From Prostheceraeus crozeri (Eukaryota; Platyhelminthes; Polycladida; Euryleptidae), in assembly GCA_907163375.1 (NCBI GenBank), contig CAJQUW010015608.1:99603-163602 (forward strand): a stretch of DNA of 64,000 nucleotides, given 5' to 3'. Shown here one piece after another: positions 22,943-31,674 of the stretch. The first letter of the stretch is position 1. Each line of letters starts with the position of its first letter. The notes beneath the pieces are model-generated. The model was not told the origin of the DNA. It ran no database searches and saw only the letters and a program-made list of their open reading frames with translations. The translations under genes were made by a program, and so were the position numbers.

Positions 22943-23805
22943 AGTAGTAAGTAAAACTCCACTTCTGGACCGCGAAAGATGGCCGCCGTCGCTGACGTCC
23001 CCCCCTCTGGAACGGCAGAGTGTCGTGGTCGGCCGCCGTGGTGCTTTGAGTCTGACGTCCCCCCCTCTGGAACGGCAGAGTGTCGTGGTGTACCGGCCAA
23101 GTGAGTCCGCAAGGTTCGCTGACGTCCCCCCCTCTGGCCGGCCGTCGTATAGCGCGCGGTGATGTGCTGTCGAGGTTGGCGTGGTGTGCCGGCCAGGTTG
23201 GGAGGGTGGACTGTTGTAGCTCACCTGAAAAAATCGTAAGTGTCAGAGTGGCTTTGTATGGGTAAAATTTTGAAAATTTTCCAAAGTGTGTCATTTCGAC
23301 CTGGGACCTTCACCAAAACATTTTTCATCAAATTTCACGGACCTCCCCCCCCTCCCCCCACCAGCAACCTTCTAACTTTGGTTTTAGTGGACGGATGTTG
23401 TCTTACAGCTACTCGTTTGAAAGAGGAGAAAAAACTGCTCGACGCCATTTTTGCCGCGAGTCAATCGGACCAGCCGTTCAAAAGTTACAGCTGTTACAAG
23501 ATTTTAGGTCGGAGCTCACCTGAAAAAATCCTAAGTGTCAGAGTGACTTTGTATGGGTAAAATTTTGAAAATTTTCCAAAGTGTGGAATTTCGACCTGGG
23601 ACCTTCACCAAAACATTTTTCATCAAATTTCACTGACCTTCCCCCCCCCTCGGGAGAGCTCGCTTCGATCTTGGCTTCTAGTGGACGGATTTTGTCGTGC
23701 AATAGCTCGTTTGAAAGCTAAGAGTGAGACAAATTCAGTGAAAGAAACGGCTTGTTCATATCTGTCTTCGTTTAGATGTGAGACGCCATTTAAGATTTTG
23801 GGAGA
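22943..23805 (+). repeat. left terminal inverted repeat of element 1
   Basis: The outer part (22943-23230) has three repeats of gctgacgtccccccctctgg or a close variant. It is followed by two copies of a ~297-bp unit (accttcaccaaaacattttt as marker, near 23310 and 23605). It matches the right end in inverted orientation down to about 45190. Confidence 0.85.
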
Positions 23806-23953
23806 TTGACGAAAAACGACAGAGTTAGAATTTCCCAAGAAACAGCTCCAGCGGGCGAATGAAGGCTCGGATTGGTAAACGGAGGCCAGATTTGGAATCA
23901 GCTTGATGTTAATGTCCAATGAGGATCATCATTCAATGAGAATCAAGCATTTC

Positions 23954-23963
23954 TATATAAATA
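23954..23963 (+). promoter_or_regulatory. TATA box of the left inward gene
   Basis: tatataaata lies just inside the left inverted repeat and about 100 bp before the ATG at 24062, with an initiator-like tcattc about 30 bp downstream. Confidence 0.55.
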
Positions 23964-24061
23964 GCGAGCCTTCCACAGTGAGAATCATTCCATCGTTGAA
24001 TCACACGAGTGACGGACGCACATTTCCTCTCTCTAGTTCCCTATTCTATGATCCAACTAAA

Positions 24062-24821
24062 ATGGTAAGTCGCTACTTTCCTCCCTCTCCTCCCTTGAAC
24101 GTAAACTTAATACAATCTTTTCCATTTTCAGGCATCTACTCCATCTGCTGCACTAGTAGGACAAAATGGCGGTCAAACGTTACAAGGTTCGCTACGATCA
24201 GATCATCTACAACTGAGGCCAGTGGAAGAAACAACAAAGGTACATAATCCTACACCGCCACAGCTTAAATTTAAACAAGTCCTGCGTTATGACGATCATG
24301 GCGTAGTACTCCAAACGGGAATGCTCCCTTCCACGGATGTCAAGATAATGCACAATCAGTATGGGGACTACATACTGATCCCCGTGAGTCCGTACATTCG
24401 CCACCAACTTGATATTATTGAGGAGTACGTGACATTAAATATGGACATTCCTACTCCTCTTGCTCAAGATGACAAGGGTACTCCCTATAGAAAGATTTGG
24501 GATGGTAATCAAATTTGCCTACCGGTATCACATTGGTGCACTTACTATAAGAAGGAGGGAGATCATTCAACACCCATCACATGCGACGAGCTCGGAGAAG
24601 GTACTTGGGATATCCTTTTCAAAGTGAATGGGCTATATTATGGTCGGCATAAGGATAATAAAATAGCCTCTCTCTCCATGCATATGGAATCCATCCTATA
24701 TATTCCAAAACCACCCAACGTGGACGACATAATTGATCAAATCCTAAACAGCAGTGGTACGAAGCGCAAGTCGGAGAAGAATGCTGCATCAAAACGCAAA
24801 TCAGAAAAGGAGAATTACTAG
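24062..24821 (+). CDS. conserved unknown protein with a start-codon intron (230 aa after splicing)
   Basis: ATG at 24062-24064 is followed at once by a consensus donor (ATG|gtaagt). The acceptor ttccattttcag ends at 24131, so the 67-bp intron is 24065-24131. Exon 2 then reads GCA TCT ACT in frame to the stop at 24821. The product has a low-complexity N-terminus, a central region of mixed strand character (DYILIPVSPYIRHQLDIIE, ICLPVSHWCTYY, GTWDILFKVNGLYYGRH) and a basic C-terminal tail (KRKSEK repeats). The core pattern could be an OB-like DNA-binding fold, but I cannot confirm this. Its TATA-led position beside the end of the element suggests early expression. Confidence 0.7.
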
Positions 24822-24855
24822 TCCTTTCCTAACTCTACCCTATGACAATTCGCTT

Positions 24856-24981
24856 ATGTGCTTTGAGTGTCGTAGACGTGGTCTTATTAGATACATTTTA
24901 CTTCTTCGTTGCCATCATATCATTTGTGTATTTTGTCGTGAAAAGCATCGATGTAATTCTTCATTTTGTAATATGTTATAG
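24856..24981 (+). CDS. 41-aa RING-like zinc microprotein
   Basis: The first ATG in this frame is at 24856. The peptide has C2 and C5, then C19-x-H21-x2-C24-x2-C27, then C33 and C38, a compact RING-like arrangement. It lies 34 bp after the stop of the preceding gene. It may be a fragment of a larger RING protein; the second RING gene of the element is at 26064. Moderate confidence that it is a gene, low confidence about function. Confidence 0.4.
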   Translation: MCFECRRRGLIRYILLLRCHHIICVFCREKHRCNSSFCNML

Positions 24982-24994
24982 AACGTTTCCCTAG

Positions 24995-25564
24995 ATGTGT
25001 AAATTTCCGTTTTTGGCTTCTATCACCATTTTTATGGATTGTGAGGGTGAACCTGTACAGGAGCTCAGTGCTATTGCTATGAACAATTGGACATATCAGA
25101 TTGTCAGTGTCTATCATCAACATGCCAACTGCAATCCCAATGTTGATCAATGGGCGAGAAAACACATTCATGGACTTAATCTGAAATATTTGCAAGACTA
25201 TGGCTTTTCTTGTGAGAGTGCTCTTCTTATTGACTTTAAACGATGGTTAGCTGCTTTCAATGTTATACGAATCTTTTGTAATAATCCTGGTAAGGAGAGG
25301 AGAGTATTTCCCAATCTAATCATTGATGATATTTTGCTTCCACCTTGGGATAGTAGAGTGAATCAACATTATCATGAAGTCACGAAACGTTTTAAGGATT
25401 TGTCTGTTCCTATTTTGTCTGTTCGTTGTAGTAGCTACGTTCATAACCAATGCTTCTTTCCTCCTTACCTCAGCACTGCCAAAGTCCTGTATGGTTATAA
25501 TTGCTCGCTGTATGATAGTTACCAGCTGTATCTATTTTATCTCTTTCAAACCATTGATTTATAA
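24995..25564 (+). CDS. DnaQ-like (DEDD) exonuclease candidate, 189 aa
   Basis: The N-terminal block FMDCEGEPVQELSAIAM has the hydrophobic-D-x-E pattern of exonuclease motif I. The middle WARKHIHGLNLKYLQDYG resembles the segment before motif II of DnaQ-fold enzymes. The C-terminal YGYNCSLYDSYQLYLFY could supply the last acidic motif (D in LYDSY). The length fits a single-domain 3'-5' exonuclease. PolB of the same element has its own exonuclease domain, so this would be an extra nuclease for processing or defence. The frame is complete. Fold assignment is by eye. Confidence 0.5.
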   Translation: MCKFPFLASITIFMDCEGEPVQELSAIAMNNWTYQIVSVYHQHANCNPNVDQWARKHIHGLNLKYLQDYGFSCESALLIDFKRWLAAFNVIRIFCNNPGKERRVFPNLIIDDILLPPWDSRVNQHYHEVTKRFKDLSVPILSVRCSSYVHNQCFFPPYLSTAKVLYGYNCSLYDSYQLYLFYLFQTIDL

Positions 25565-25651
25565 TGCATGTTTGTTACACTTATTCAATAAATGTTACTA
25601 TGAGAAGAGTTGTTGTTTTCATGCAATGGATGGGTTAGATAAAGGGCGATC

Positions 25652-26061
25652 ATGCCTTTCTCAAACGACTGCGGAACATTACATTTTCATAGGCAAAGTT
25701 TAAAAGGAGCTTTTCAAGATTATGTGATAAATTTTCATAAAGATGAGACCGACATCGAAGCAGTGGTCGATGATGCTAGCACTCTATTTCTAGAGTTAAT
25801 GAATACATTCTCTGATAGCATTGTCATGGCGCGATTAGTTGCAAAATTAAGTTTAGTCATTTTGGAAAGGAAGAGGTGGAAATTCGCTCTTTCCATTTTG
25901 CTTCTTATTCAATGGAAGTGGTAGATCACCCCGAAGAATGTTTTAAAAAACATATGATAAAAATTGCTGAACGTCTTAACGCATTTAACCATCATGGTAG
26001 CAGTCTAGTGATTGAAGCGATTTCAGATATTCACATTCAACTTTCCATAAAGAAAAATTGA
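25652..26061 (+). pseudogene. stand-alone relative of the PolB N-terminal domain, one frameshift
   Basis: From ATG 25652 the frame runs through FQDYVINFHKDETDIEAVV and AKLSLVILERK, then must change frame at about 25866-25876. The second frame continues with EIRSFHFASYSMEV, IAERLNAFNHHGSSLVIEA and stops at 26061. The last block matches the pattern in the N-terminal region of this element's own PolB gene (VDKFNQRDSALIFDGV) and, from memory, of other Polinton polymerases. One base in an aggaagaggtgg stretch accounts for the break. Function unknown. Confidence 0.5.
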
Positions 26062-26063
26062 AA

Positions 26064-26387
26064 ATGCAGTGGTACTTGATTGTAGCACAACTGGTTTTCG
26101 AGCTATGTCTGCTCACTCTCGAAGTATATTCCTTCTGTACATGCGTCTATTATTTAGAAAAGGCTAGCAAATTCATATCTTCAAAAAGACTTGCTATAGA
26201 CATCAGTAACGGTGAAACTATGTGTTGTGATGTATGTAAGCGAAAGGATGGAAATGAAAAGCGCATCTTCAAGAGATGTAAGCACGCTTTTTGTCTACGC
26301 TGTTTCATACGTAATTGCATTCAACTTTGCAAATGTAACCACTCTGATATTGCTCATTTCGAGTGTCACTTATGTCGTAATAGTTAG
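26064..26387 (+). CDS. membrane-anchored RING-finger protein, 107 aa
   Basis: ATG at 26064. Residues 1-30 are hydrophobic (one probable membrane segment). The C-terminus has a C3HC4 RING: C55-x2-C58, C72-x-H74-x2-C77-x2-C80, C101-x2-C104. RING proteins of this kind are usually E3 ubiquitin ligases, and large DNA viruses use membrane-bound ones against host surface or antiviral proteins. That role is inference. The frame is intact; it lies in the left accessory block. Confidence 0.65.
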   Translation: MQWYLIVAQLVFELCLLTLEVYSFCTCVYYLEKASKFISSKRLAIDISNGETMCCDVCKRKDGNEKRIFKRCKHAFCLRCFIRNCIQLCKCNHSDIAHFECHLCRNS

Positions 26388-26391
26388 TACC

Positions 26392-26400
26392 TATGCAAAT
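26392..26400 (+). promoter_or_regulatory. late-type motif TATGCAAAT before the basic protein gene
   Basis: Octamer-like motif 38 bp before ATG 26439. A variant, TTAGCAAAG, follows at 26417-26425. Confidence 0.45.
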
Positions 26401-26438
26401 GTGGTAAAGATAGGTTTTAGCAAAGACTAACACGGAAA

Positions 26439-26804
26439 ATGGCGAAACGTAAAATGGCGAAACGTAAAAGTCAAAAGTCTTCAAAGTTTTCTTCAGCCAT
26501 TCAAGCTCTCCGACGAATGAAAGCAAATCAGCGATACAATGCTATACGACATGCTAACGATAAATTCAGTCGTGAAATTATTTCTCATGTCAGAAAGTTG
26601 AGGACGAAGAAATTAGCGCCAAAACAACGAAAGTTACTTAAGCGATATGCTACAAAATTGCGTTTCATCACCAATCCTAAAGTCACCCTTCAAAGAAAGA
26701 GGAAAACTCTAACACAAAAGGACGGTTTCCTTTCAGCAATACTTCCAATGATAGCTCCTGCCGTGGGCAACCTATTGGGTAATATCTTTGGCTCTAAGCG
26801 TTAA
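26439..26804 (+). CDS. small basic Polinton protein with QKDGFL motif, 121 aa
   Basis: The N-terminal two-thirds are very rich in Lys/Arg. The segment VTLQRKRKTLTQKDGFLSAI leads into a hydrophobic tail (ILPMIAPAVGNLLGNIFG). A remnant of the same gene in element 2 (58344-58530, minus) keeps the pattern TKRKLY, QRGGFLPLLAPI. I recall this basic region followed by Q-K/R-G/D-G-F-L as common in Polinton-type elements, always near the ATPase gene. A nucleic-acid-binding or membrane-active virion role is plausible but not shown. Confidence 0.7.
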   Translation: MAKRKMAKRKSQKSSKFSSAIQALRRMKANQRYNAIRHANDKFSREIISHVRKLRTKKLAPKQRKLLKRYATKLRFITNPKVTLQRKRKTLTQKDGFLSAILPMIAPAVGNLLGNIFGSKR

Positions 26805-26805
26805 T

Positions 26806-26814
26806 TATGCAAAT
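26806..26814 (+). promoter_or_regulatory. late-type motif TATGCAAAT before the ATPase gene
   Basis: Located 21 bp before ATG 26836, directly after the stop of the preceding gene. Confidence 0.45.
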
Positions 26815-26835
26815 GTTGAATCTCAAAGTAATAAA

Positions 26836-27453
26836 ATGGATTTCAGACTTCAATGTGATATATTTCTGACTGTATCAGGTCCATCTCATGCAGGTAAAAC
26901 TGTTTTCACGCTGAATTTATTGGATAAAAGAAGGGAGTTGTTTAAGGAACCTATCAATCGAGTGATTTGGTGTTATGGTATTTATCAACCGTCGCTGTTT
27001 CATGAATTGCGAAGTCGCAACTTTATTCGACATGAAGGAATTATTGCAGTGGATAAACTTCAGTCTAATGATGTTGTTGTATTGGATGATTTATTAAAAG
27101 AAAGTAAGAATTCAAAAGATGTTACAGATATGTTCACTCGTGCAGCACATCATAAAAGGTGTTTTATCATCTATATCACACAAAATTTGTTTCCTGATGG
27201 AAAAGAAGCTCGTACACGAAACCTGAATACACACTATTATGCCATTTTCAAGAATCCGCGAGATAAAAGTCAATTTGAAATTTTAGCGCGACAAGTTGCA
27301 CCCAGAGGATCAAAAGCCTTAATTGAAATTTTTCAAGCAGCTACTGAAAAACCATACGGTTACTTATTCATTGACTTTACGCAAGAGTGTCCGGAAGAAT
27401 TTAGATTTCGAAGTGATATTTTGAAAACTCCCATGATTATCTACAAACTATGA
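26836..27453 (+). CDS. FtsK/HerA-type genome-packaging ATPase, 205 aa
   Basis: ATG 26836 is chosen because the upstream in-frame start is only TTG and overlaps the previous gene; the element 2 homologue starts at the same MDFRLRC. Walker A is GPSHAGKT at residues 15-22, Walker B VVVLDD at 80-85, and the sensor-like ITQN at 114-117. The enzyme would pump DNA into the capsid. Its length is typical of Polinton ATPases. It overlaps the next gene by ATGA. The frame is intact. Confidence 0.9.
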   Translation: MDFRLQCDIFLTVSGPSHAGKTVFTLNLLDKRRELFKEPINRVIWCYGIYQPSLFHELRSRNFIRHEGIIAVDKLQSNDVVVLDDLLKESKNSKDVTDMFTRAAHHKRCFIIYITQNLFPDGKEARTRNLNTHYYAIFKNPRDKSQFEILARQVAPRGSKALIEIFQAATEKPYGYLFIDFTQECPEEFRFRSDILKTPMIIYKL

Positions 27454-28142
27454 GTTCTTATTCTCGCATGATTGTTATTCCTCAAGATGAATATGTACAA
27501 TTGACTGCCATGCAGCAAGTAAAGCAACCTCTTGCAAATCAAATGTATAGGAAAGAAATAGATTATCAGCAAAATCTTCACATCAAAGATCCACATCGTG
27601 CTGTATTATTACAATCGGAAACTGTTGAGCAATTGAAAAACTTGAAGAATAAGATGCGTGACTCTGTATCGACTGCTACACCTTTAGCATCTCGCGCACA
27701 TGCCATATCTCTTTTCAACAGTATTGAACCCCATCTCAATGTAAATGATAGAGGAGAAATCATTACAGATGAAAATAAAGTGATTGATGCCTCACGTTAT
27801 GAAGACTTGATTCAGTATGCGACACGTAGAAAGCGCCGTCAGAGCTATGTTCCACCTGGTTGGTCATACTTTCTTAAACTATTGAAAAAGCATAATGTAC
27901 CAAAATTTGCTTTGAATAATGAGACATTGAAAGAACTTGATTCAACAGTGGCTACTGCTCCAATGCTTCAGACGATGAAAATGCCAACAAATTGGTTTAA
28001 GACGTCACCTGCTACATCCCCTCCCACACTCACTAAGCAAACAAGAGGAAGAACTCGACGTAGATCTACATCACCACTAAAACTAGTAAAAGGAAAACGT
28101 AAAACAGCTCCTCCCAGGAAATACATGTTCTCAGACTATTAA
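27450..28142 (+). CDS. conserved Polinton protein of unknown function, 230 aa
   Basis: Begins in the ATGA overlap with the ATPase gene. It has an N-terminal block MIVIPQDEYVQLTAMQ shared with element 2, a central LNVNDRGEI and YEDLIQYATRRKR region, then VPPGWSYFLKLLKKHNVPK, and a basic Ser/Thr/Pro-rich tail. The element 2 homologue (57031-57677, minus) keeps the same order. I recall similar proteins next to ATPase and integrase in other metazoan Polintons. A structural or packaging role is likely from position only. Confidence 0.75.
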   Translation: MSSYSRMIVIPQDEYVQLTAMQQVKQPLANQMYRKEIDYQQNLHIKDPHRAVLLQSETVEQLKNLKNKMRDSVSTATPLASRAHAISLFNSIEPHLNVNDRGEIITDENKVIDASRYEDLIQYATRRKRRQSYVPPGWSYFLKLLKKHNVPKFALNNETLKELDSTVATAPMLQTMKMPTNWFKTSPATSPPTLTKQTRGRTRRRSTSPLKLVKGKRKTAPPRKYMFSDY

Positions 28143-28143
28143 T

Positions 28144-28359
28144 ATGAAGCAGATGTGTTGCTTGCCATGTAATGAGCCGCCAGAGGTGAATGTCGTTGTC
28201 ACTTGCACTTGCTGCGCCAGCTCTCACAATGAAACCCCTAAGCAATGTGAACACGATCGCAAAACCGCTAAAGCTAAATGCTGCAGTTGTTGTAAATGTA
28301 GAAAGGCAAGAAAACAAAAAGATGAGAAGGAGAAAAAAGAGTCAGTCGTCATCGACTGA
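28144..28359 (+). CDS. Cys-rich microprotein, 71 aa
   Basis: Starts 2 bp after the previous stop with MKQMCCLPC; the element 2 counterpart (56837-57031, minus) starts MKKLCCIPC at the same place between the same neighbours. It contains CTCC, CCSCCKC and a charged C-terminus (KDEKEKKESVV). Conservation of start and position argues it is a real gene. The 3' end overlaps the integrase start in another frame. Metal binding or palmitoylation of the cysteines is possible; function unknown. Confidence 0.6.
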   Translation: MKQMCCLPCNEPPEVNVVVTCTCCASSHNETPKQCEHDRKTAKAKCCSCCKCRKARKQKDEKEKKESVVID

Positions 28360-29409
28360 ACGTTTGAAATCAATCTATTATGATGTAAAACATCCGGCAG
28401 GATTTGCATCTATCAAGAAATTATCAAAAGCGAGTGGTCTTCTACAATCACAAGTGAAACGATGGTTAAAGGGTCAGGCTACATATACACTCCACAAACA
28501 AGCGAAAAAGAAGTACCGCACCCGCCGTTATATTGTTCATGACATCGATGAACAGTGGCAAGCAGATTTGTGTGATGTTGCCTCCATTTCAAAACATAAC
28601 TCGGGCAATAATTTTATTTTAACCGTCATTGATATTTTCTCGCGTTATGCGTGGGCTCAACCTTTAAAAACTAAAGAAGGGAAAGGAGTAGCAAAAGCAT
28701 TCCAAACAATTTTTCGAGAAGGTCGCATTCCAAAAAGAATTCAGAGCGATCAAGGAAAAGAGTTTGAAAATCAGCATGTGAGAAGATTATTTGAGAGGCA
28801 TAACATTGAGTTGTTTAGTGTAAAGAGTGCTTATAAAGCTGCACTCGTTGAACGTTTTAATCGCACATTAAAAAATCGCTTGTGGCGACATTTTACTGCC
28901 AACTTGACGCAAAATTGGACAAAGGTTCTACAAGATACACTCCATGCCTACAATCACTCTATCCATCGTTCTATTGGACTCAGACCAGTAGATGTAAATG
29001 CTGACAATGTAGATAAAGTGCGCGAATCATTCCAACGTAAACGCACTCATGTGAAAAGTGATGTGAAAATTGGTGATAAAGTTCGTATCTCAAAAGTGAA
29101 AATGTTTTTGCTAAAGGGTACCTTCCGAATTGGACAGAGGAGGTATTTACAGTATCAAGGATTGATCAAAAAGACTCTCCGACCACCTACAAGTTGAAAG
29201 ATTACGATAATGAAGAAATTGAGGGTAGCTTTTATCGCGATGAGATTGAGGTAGTCACTGAAAGTGAAACATATTTGGTAGAGAAAATCATTCGATGTAA
29301 AATACGGCAAGGTGAAGAATGGTGTCTTGTTAAATGGACTGGTTATCCTTCAAGTATGAACTCTTGGATGCGTCGTGCCGACATCTTTCATCTAAGTGAT
29401 CGACAGTGA
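28322..29409 (+). pseudogene. Polinton integrase (rve) with C-terminal chromodomain, one frameshift
   Basis: The most plausible start is ATG 28322, just before the block shared with element 2 (LKSIYY.. KHPAGFASIKKLSKASG). The rve core has the DDE-type triad: QADLCDV, IQSDQGKEF and VERFNRTLK. In the C-terminal part the frame is lost at about 29097-29103, where a run of A after GTG appears one base short. The next frame then carries the rest, ending in a chromodomain (YLVEKIIRCKI, EWCLVKWTGYPSSMNSW) with stop at 29409. Integrase inserts the element DNA; the chromodomain may guide it to marked chromatin. It matches the family I know as transposon-derived F54H12.3. Confidence 0.88.
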
Positions 29410-29411
29410 TT

Positions 29412-29420
29412 CATGCAAAG
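29412..29420 (+). promoter_or_regulatory. late-type motif CATGCAAAG before the core-like protein and capsid genes
   Basis: Located 30 bp before ATG 29451, directly after the integrase stop. Confidence 0.4.
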
Positions 29421-29450
29421 TTGTAACTAACAATGTTTAGGGTTTGAGCT

Positions 29451-29906
29451 ATGAATCCAACTGCCTCATTTTATTCACGACCCTCCTATGTAAGTGGTGG
29501 AGGACAAATTTACATCGGCGCTCGCCGCCAACGTGGAGGTAGCATACTTGGTGCACTGAAATCTGTTGTAGCACCATTCATATCCAATGTCGGTAGATCT
29601 TTAAAGCGAAATGTTTTAAGTAATGCCGTTGGCTTTGCTGGTGATGTTGCTAGTGATCTTTCCAGAGGTAGAAGTTTTAAGAGCAGTCTGTTGAATCGTG
29701 GGAAGGAACGCGGTTTAAAAACATTGAAGCAGACCTTTGCTGGTGTTACTCAAGGAAAGAAATCACCTAAACGAATGAAAAAAGGAAGGAGGAAACATCG
29801 CGGAGCTGGTAAGGTGCGATCTTCAGTCAAAAGGCATTCACGCAAACATCGCAGAGGCTATAATCATTCATCAGGCGCTAAACGACGACGCTGCCATAAC
29901 TTCTAA
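29451..29906 (+). CDS. pVI/pX-like virion protein candidate, 151 aa
   Basis: Begins MNPTASFYSRPSYVSGG, with a GGSILGALKSVVAPFISNVG segment that can form an amphipathic helix and a very basic C-terminal half ending RRRCHNF. The element 2 homologue (55331-55714, minus) keeps the start (TAAFYSAPS) and the GGSLLGAVKG block. Placement directly before the capsid gene and the glycine/amphipathic-then-basic layout resemble adenovirus-type core or membrane-lytic proteins (pX, pVI). That equivalence is inference from layout. Confidence 0.65.
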   Translation: MNPTASFYSRPSYVSGGGQIYIGARRQRGGSILGALKSVVAPFISNVGRSLKRNVLSNAVGFAGDVASDLSRGRSFKSSLLNRGKERGLKTLKQTFAGVTQGKKSPKRMKKGRRKHRGAGKVRSSVKRHSRKHRRGYNHSSGAKRRRCHNF

Positions 29907-29908
29907 TC

Positions 29909-31187
29909 ATGGAGTGTAAAGCTTCCGGTTTTTGTTTGTTTGATCAACAAGCCATACAGACAGATATTCTTAGTTCAAGTATTGTAGATTATCATCCTCG
30001 AACAGCTGAGAATGCTGGCCCCATTGAATTTGTTATTCCTGGTGGTAGTGATGACTACATAGATTTGAGTTATGCGATGCTTGATTTAAGGTTTAGAATT
30101 CAGCAAGCAGATGGAACTGCTATTGACGATACACATAAAGTTGGACTGAACAATTTACCATTGACTACATTACTTCGTGATGTTTCTCTAACGATTGGAG
30201 AGCAGCAGGTGGAAGGTGGTCAAAGCGATTGTCCCTATAAATCATATTTCAACCATGTATCACAGTTTCATCCAGCAGCACAAAAAAGTCATATGGAAGC
30301 CATGGGATGGTACAGAGATGAAGCAGGAAAATTTGATGTTGAAACAAACAGTGGCTTTGTAAAGCGATCTGCTATGATTAAAGATAGTAGAGTATGTCAA
30401 CTATATGGTCCGCTGAATTTAGACTTCTTTAGACAGTCAAAGTTTTTAGTCTGTAATACCAGCATGCGACTCAAGCTGACATTGAATAAGCCTGAATTTG
30501 CGCTGAATGCATTTGCTAAAGTTGACAATTTTAGAATTCATGTGGAAGATATTGCACTTTACATTCGTCGAGTGGTACTGAATCCAAGTGTCATTAGAGG
30601 ACATGCTGAAGGTCTTAACCGCCAAAATGCCATTTACCCCGTTCAGCATACAAAGCTTCTCACCTTTACAATTCCTAAAAATCAAAAGAGTTTCATGAAA
30701 GATGGCCTCTTTCCATCGGAAGCACCGAAGCTCCTCATGGTGGCAATGGTTGAAAATGATGCATTTAATGATAATATAAAGAAGAATCCTTTCAATTTTA
30801 AACACAATCAGTTAAGTGAAATTGCTTTACGTGTAAATGGTGTGAGTCATCCTGGTCCACCCTACAAACCAGATTTTTGCTGCGGGTCAATTTATGCGCA
30901 GTTATGTTGATTTTATGGATGTCTTTGGCTTTTACAATACGGATGACACCAACGGACTCACTATGAAAGAGTTTAAGAGTGGATATACTATTTATGCATT
31001 TGATTTGACTGCTGACAGCGATATTAGTGCCCCCTATCGTCAAGCGAACGTGCCTCATAATATTCGTTTGGATTTGACGTTCAAAAGAACACTACCTGAG
31101 ACGATCAATGTATTAATTTATGCAGTCTTCGATTCAAATATTGAAATTACAAAGTATCGTGACGTGATTCTTCAGTATAATCGTTAA
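29909..31187 (+). pseudogene. major capsid protein (double jelly-roll type), one frameshift
   Basis: ATG 29909. The N-terminal region has the family blocks AGPIEFVIPGGSDDYIDLSY, LRFRIQQADGTAIDD, GLNNLPLTTLLRDVSLTIG and CPYKSYF, which I know from proteins catalogued as transposon-derived F54H12.2. The frame is lost in a run of five T at 30874-30878. The continuing frame (DVFGFYNTDDTNG, RLDLTFKRTLPE, VLIYAVFDSN) ends at 31187, giving a total near 425 codons. Either the T run has gained a base or the consensus is wrong there. It would form the capsid shell. The stop overlaps the protease ATG by one base. Confidence 0.88.
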
Positions 31188-31648
31188 TGAGTTGGTTGAC
31201 TGCTGACGATATTAAGACTAAAGTGCAGCGTAATGCAGACGAAGCGACGTTGAAAGCTTTCGATAATGTCTATTCACTCGATACCTTACCACCTGCAGTA
31301 AATCACTATCCCATGTTTATTGTGCTAAACACTCATTCGCAGAATTTAGGCGGTGAGCATTGGAAAGCGATCTTTATTGGAGAAGACCGACGTGGTGAAC
31401 TATTTGACTCTCTTGCTCAACCTCCAAATATACCAACACAGCAGTGGTTGAGAAAACATACGCGTCAATATCAGCGAAATGAACGCATGCTGCAACATCC
31501 ACTTTCATCAACGTGTGGTGCTTTTGTACTGTACTTCATCTTAAAACGTTTACATGTATCTCGATTAGTATCTGTTATTCAAAACTTTTCATGTAATCCA
31601 TCCTCTAATGAAAAAATGATTTGTAAGTTCTATCATGATTTGAAATAA
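31187..31648 (+). CDS. adenain-like cysteine protease (virion maturation), 153 aa
   Basis: The catalytic set is clear: His58 in GEHWKAIF, Asp74 in GELFDSLAQ, Gln103 and Cys110 in QHPLSSTCGAF. The length is slightly short of adenovirus protease but normal for Polintons. It starts one base inside the capsid stop codon. It would cleave precursor capsid or core proteins. The homologue in element 2 (54415-54876) keeps all four residues. An AATAAA follows at the stop. Confidence 0.9.
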   Translation: MSWLTADDIKTKVQRNADEATLKAFDNVYSLDTLPPAVNHYPMFIVLNTHSQNLGGEHWKAIFIGEDRRGELFDSLAQPPNIPTQQWLRKHTRQYQRNERMLQHPLSSTCGAFVLYFILKRLHVSRLVSVIQNFSCNPSSNEKMICKFYHDLK

Positions 31649-31674
31649 AAACATCATGTTGGAAAAATTGTTTT

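Noticed and set aside
22891..23294. Short frames in the terminal repeat (Arg/Gly/Pro-rich)
   Set aside because: They follow the ctgacgtccccccc repeats of the inverted repeat and appear in all frames.
30874..30878. Programmed frameshift in the capsid gene
   Set aside because: The T5 run does not form a typical heptameric slippery site with a clear downstream structure, and other genes show similar one-base breaks. Recorded as a break, not as recoding.
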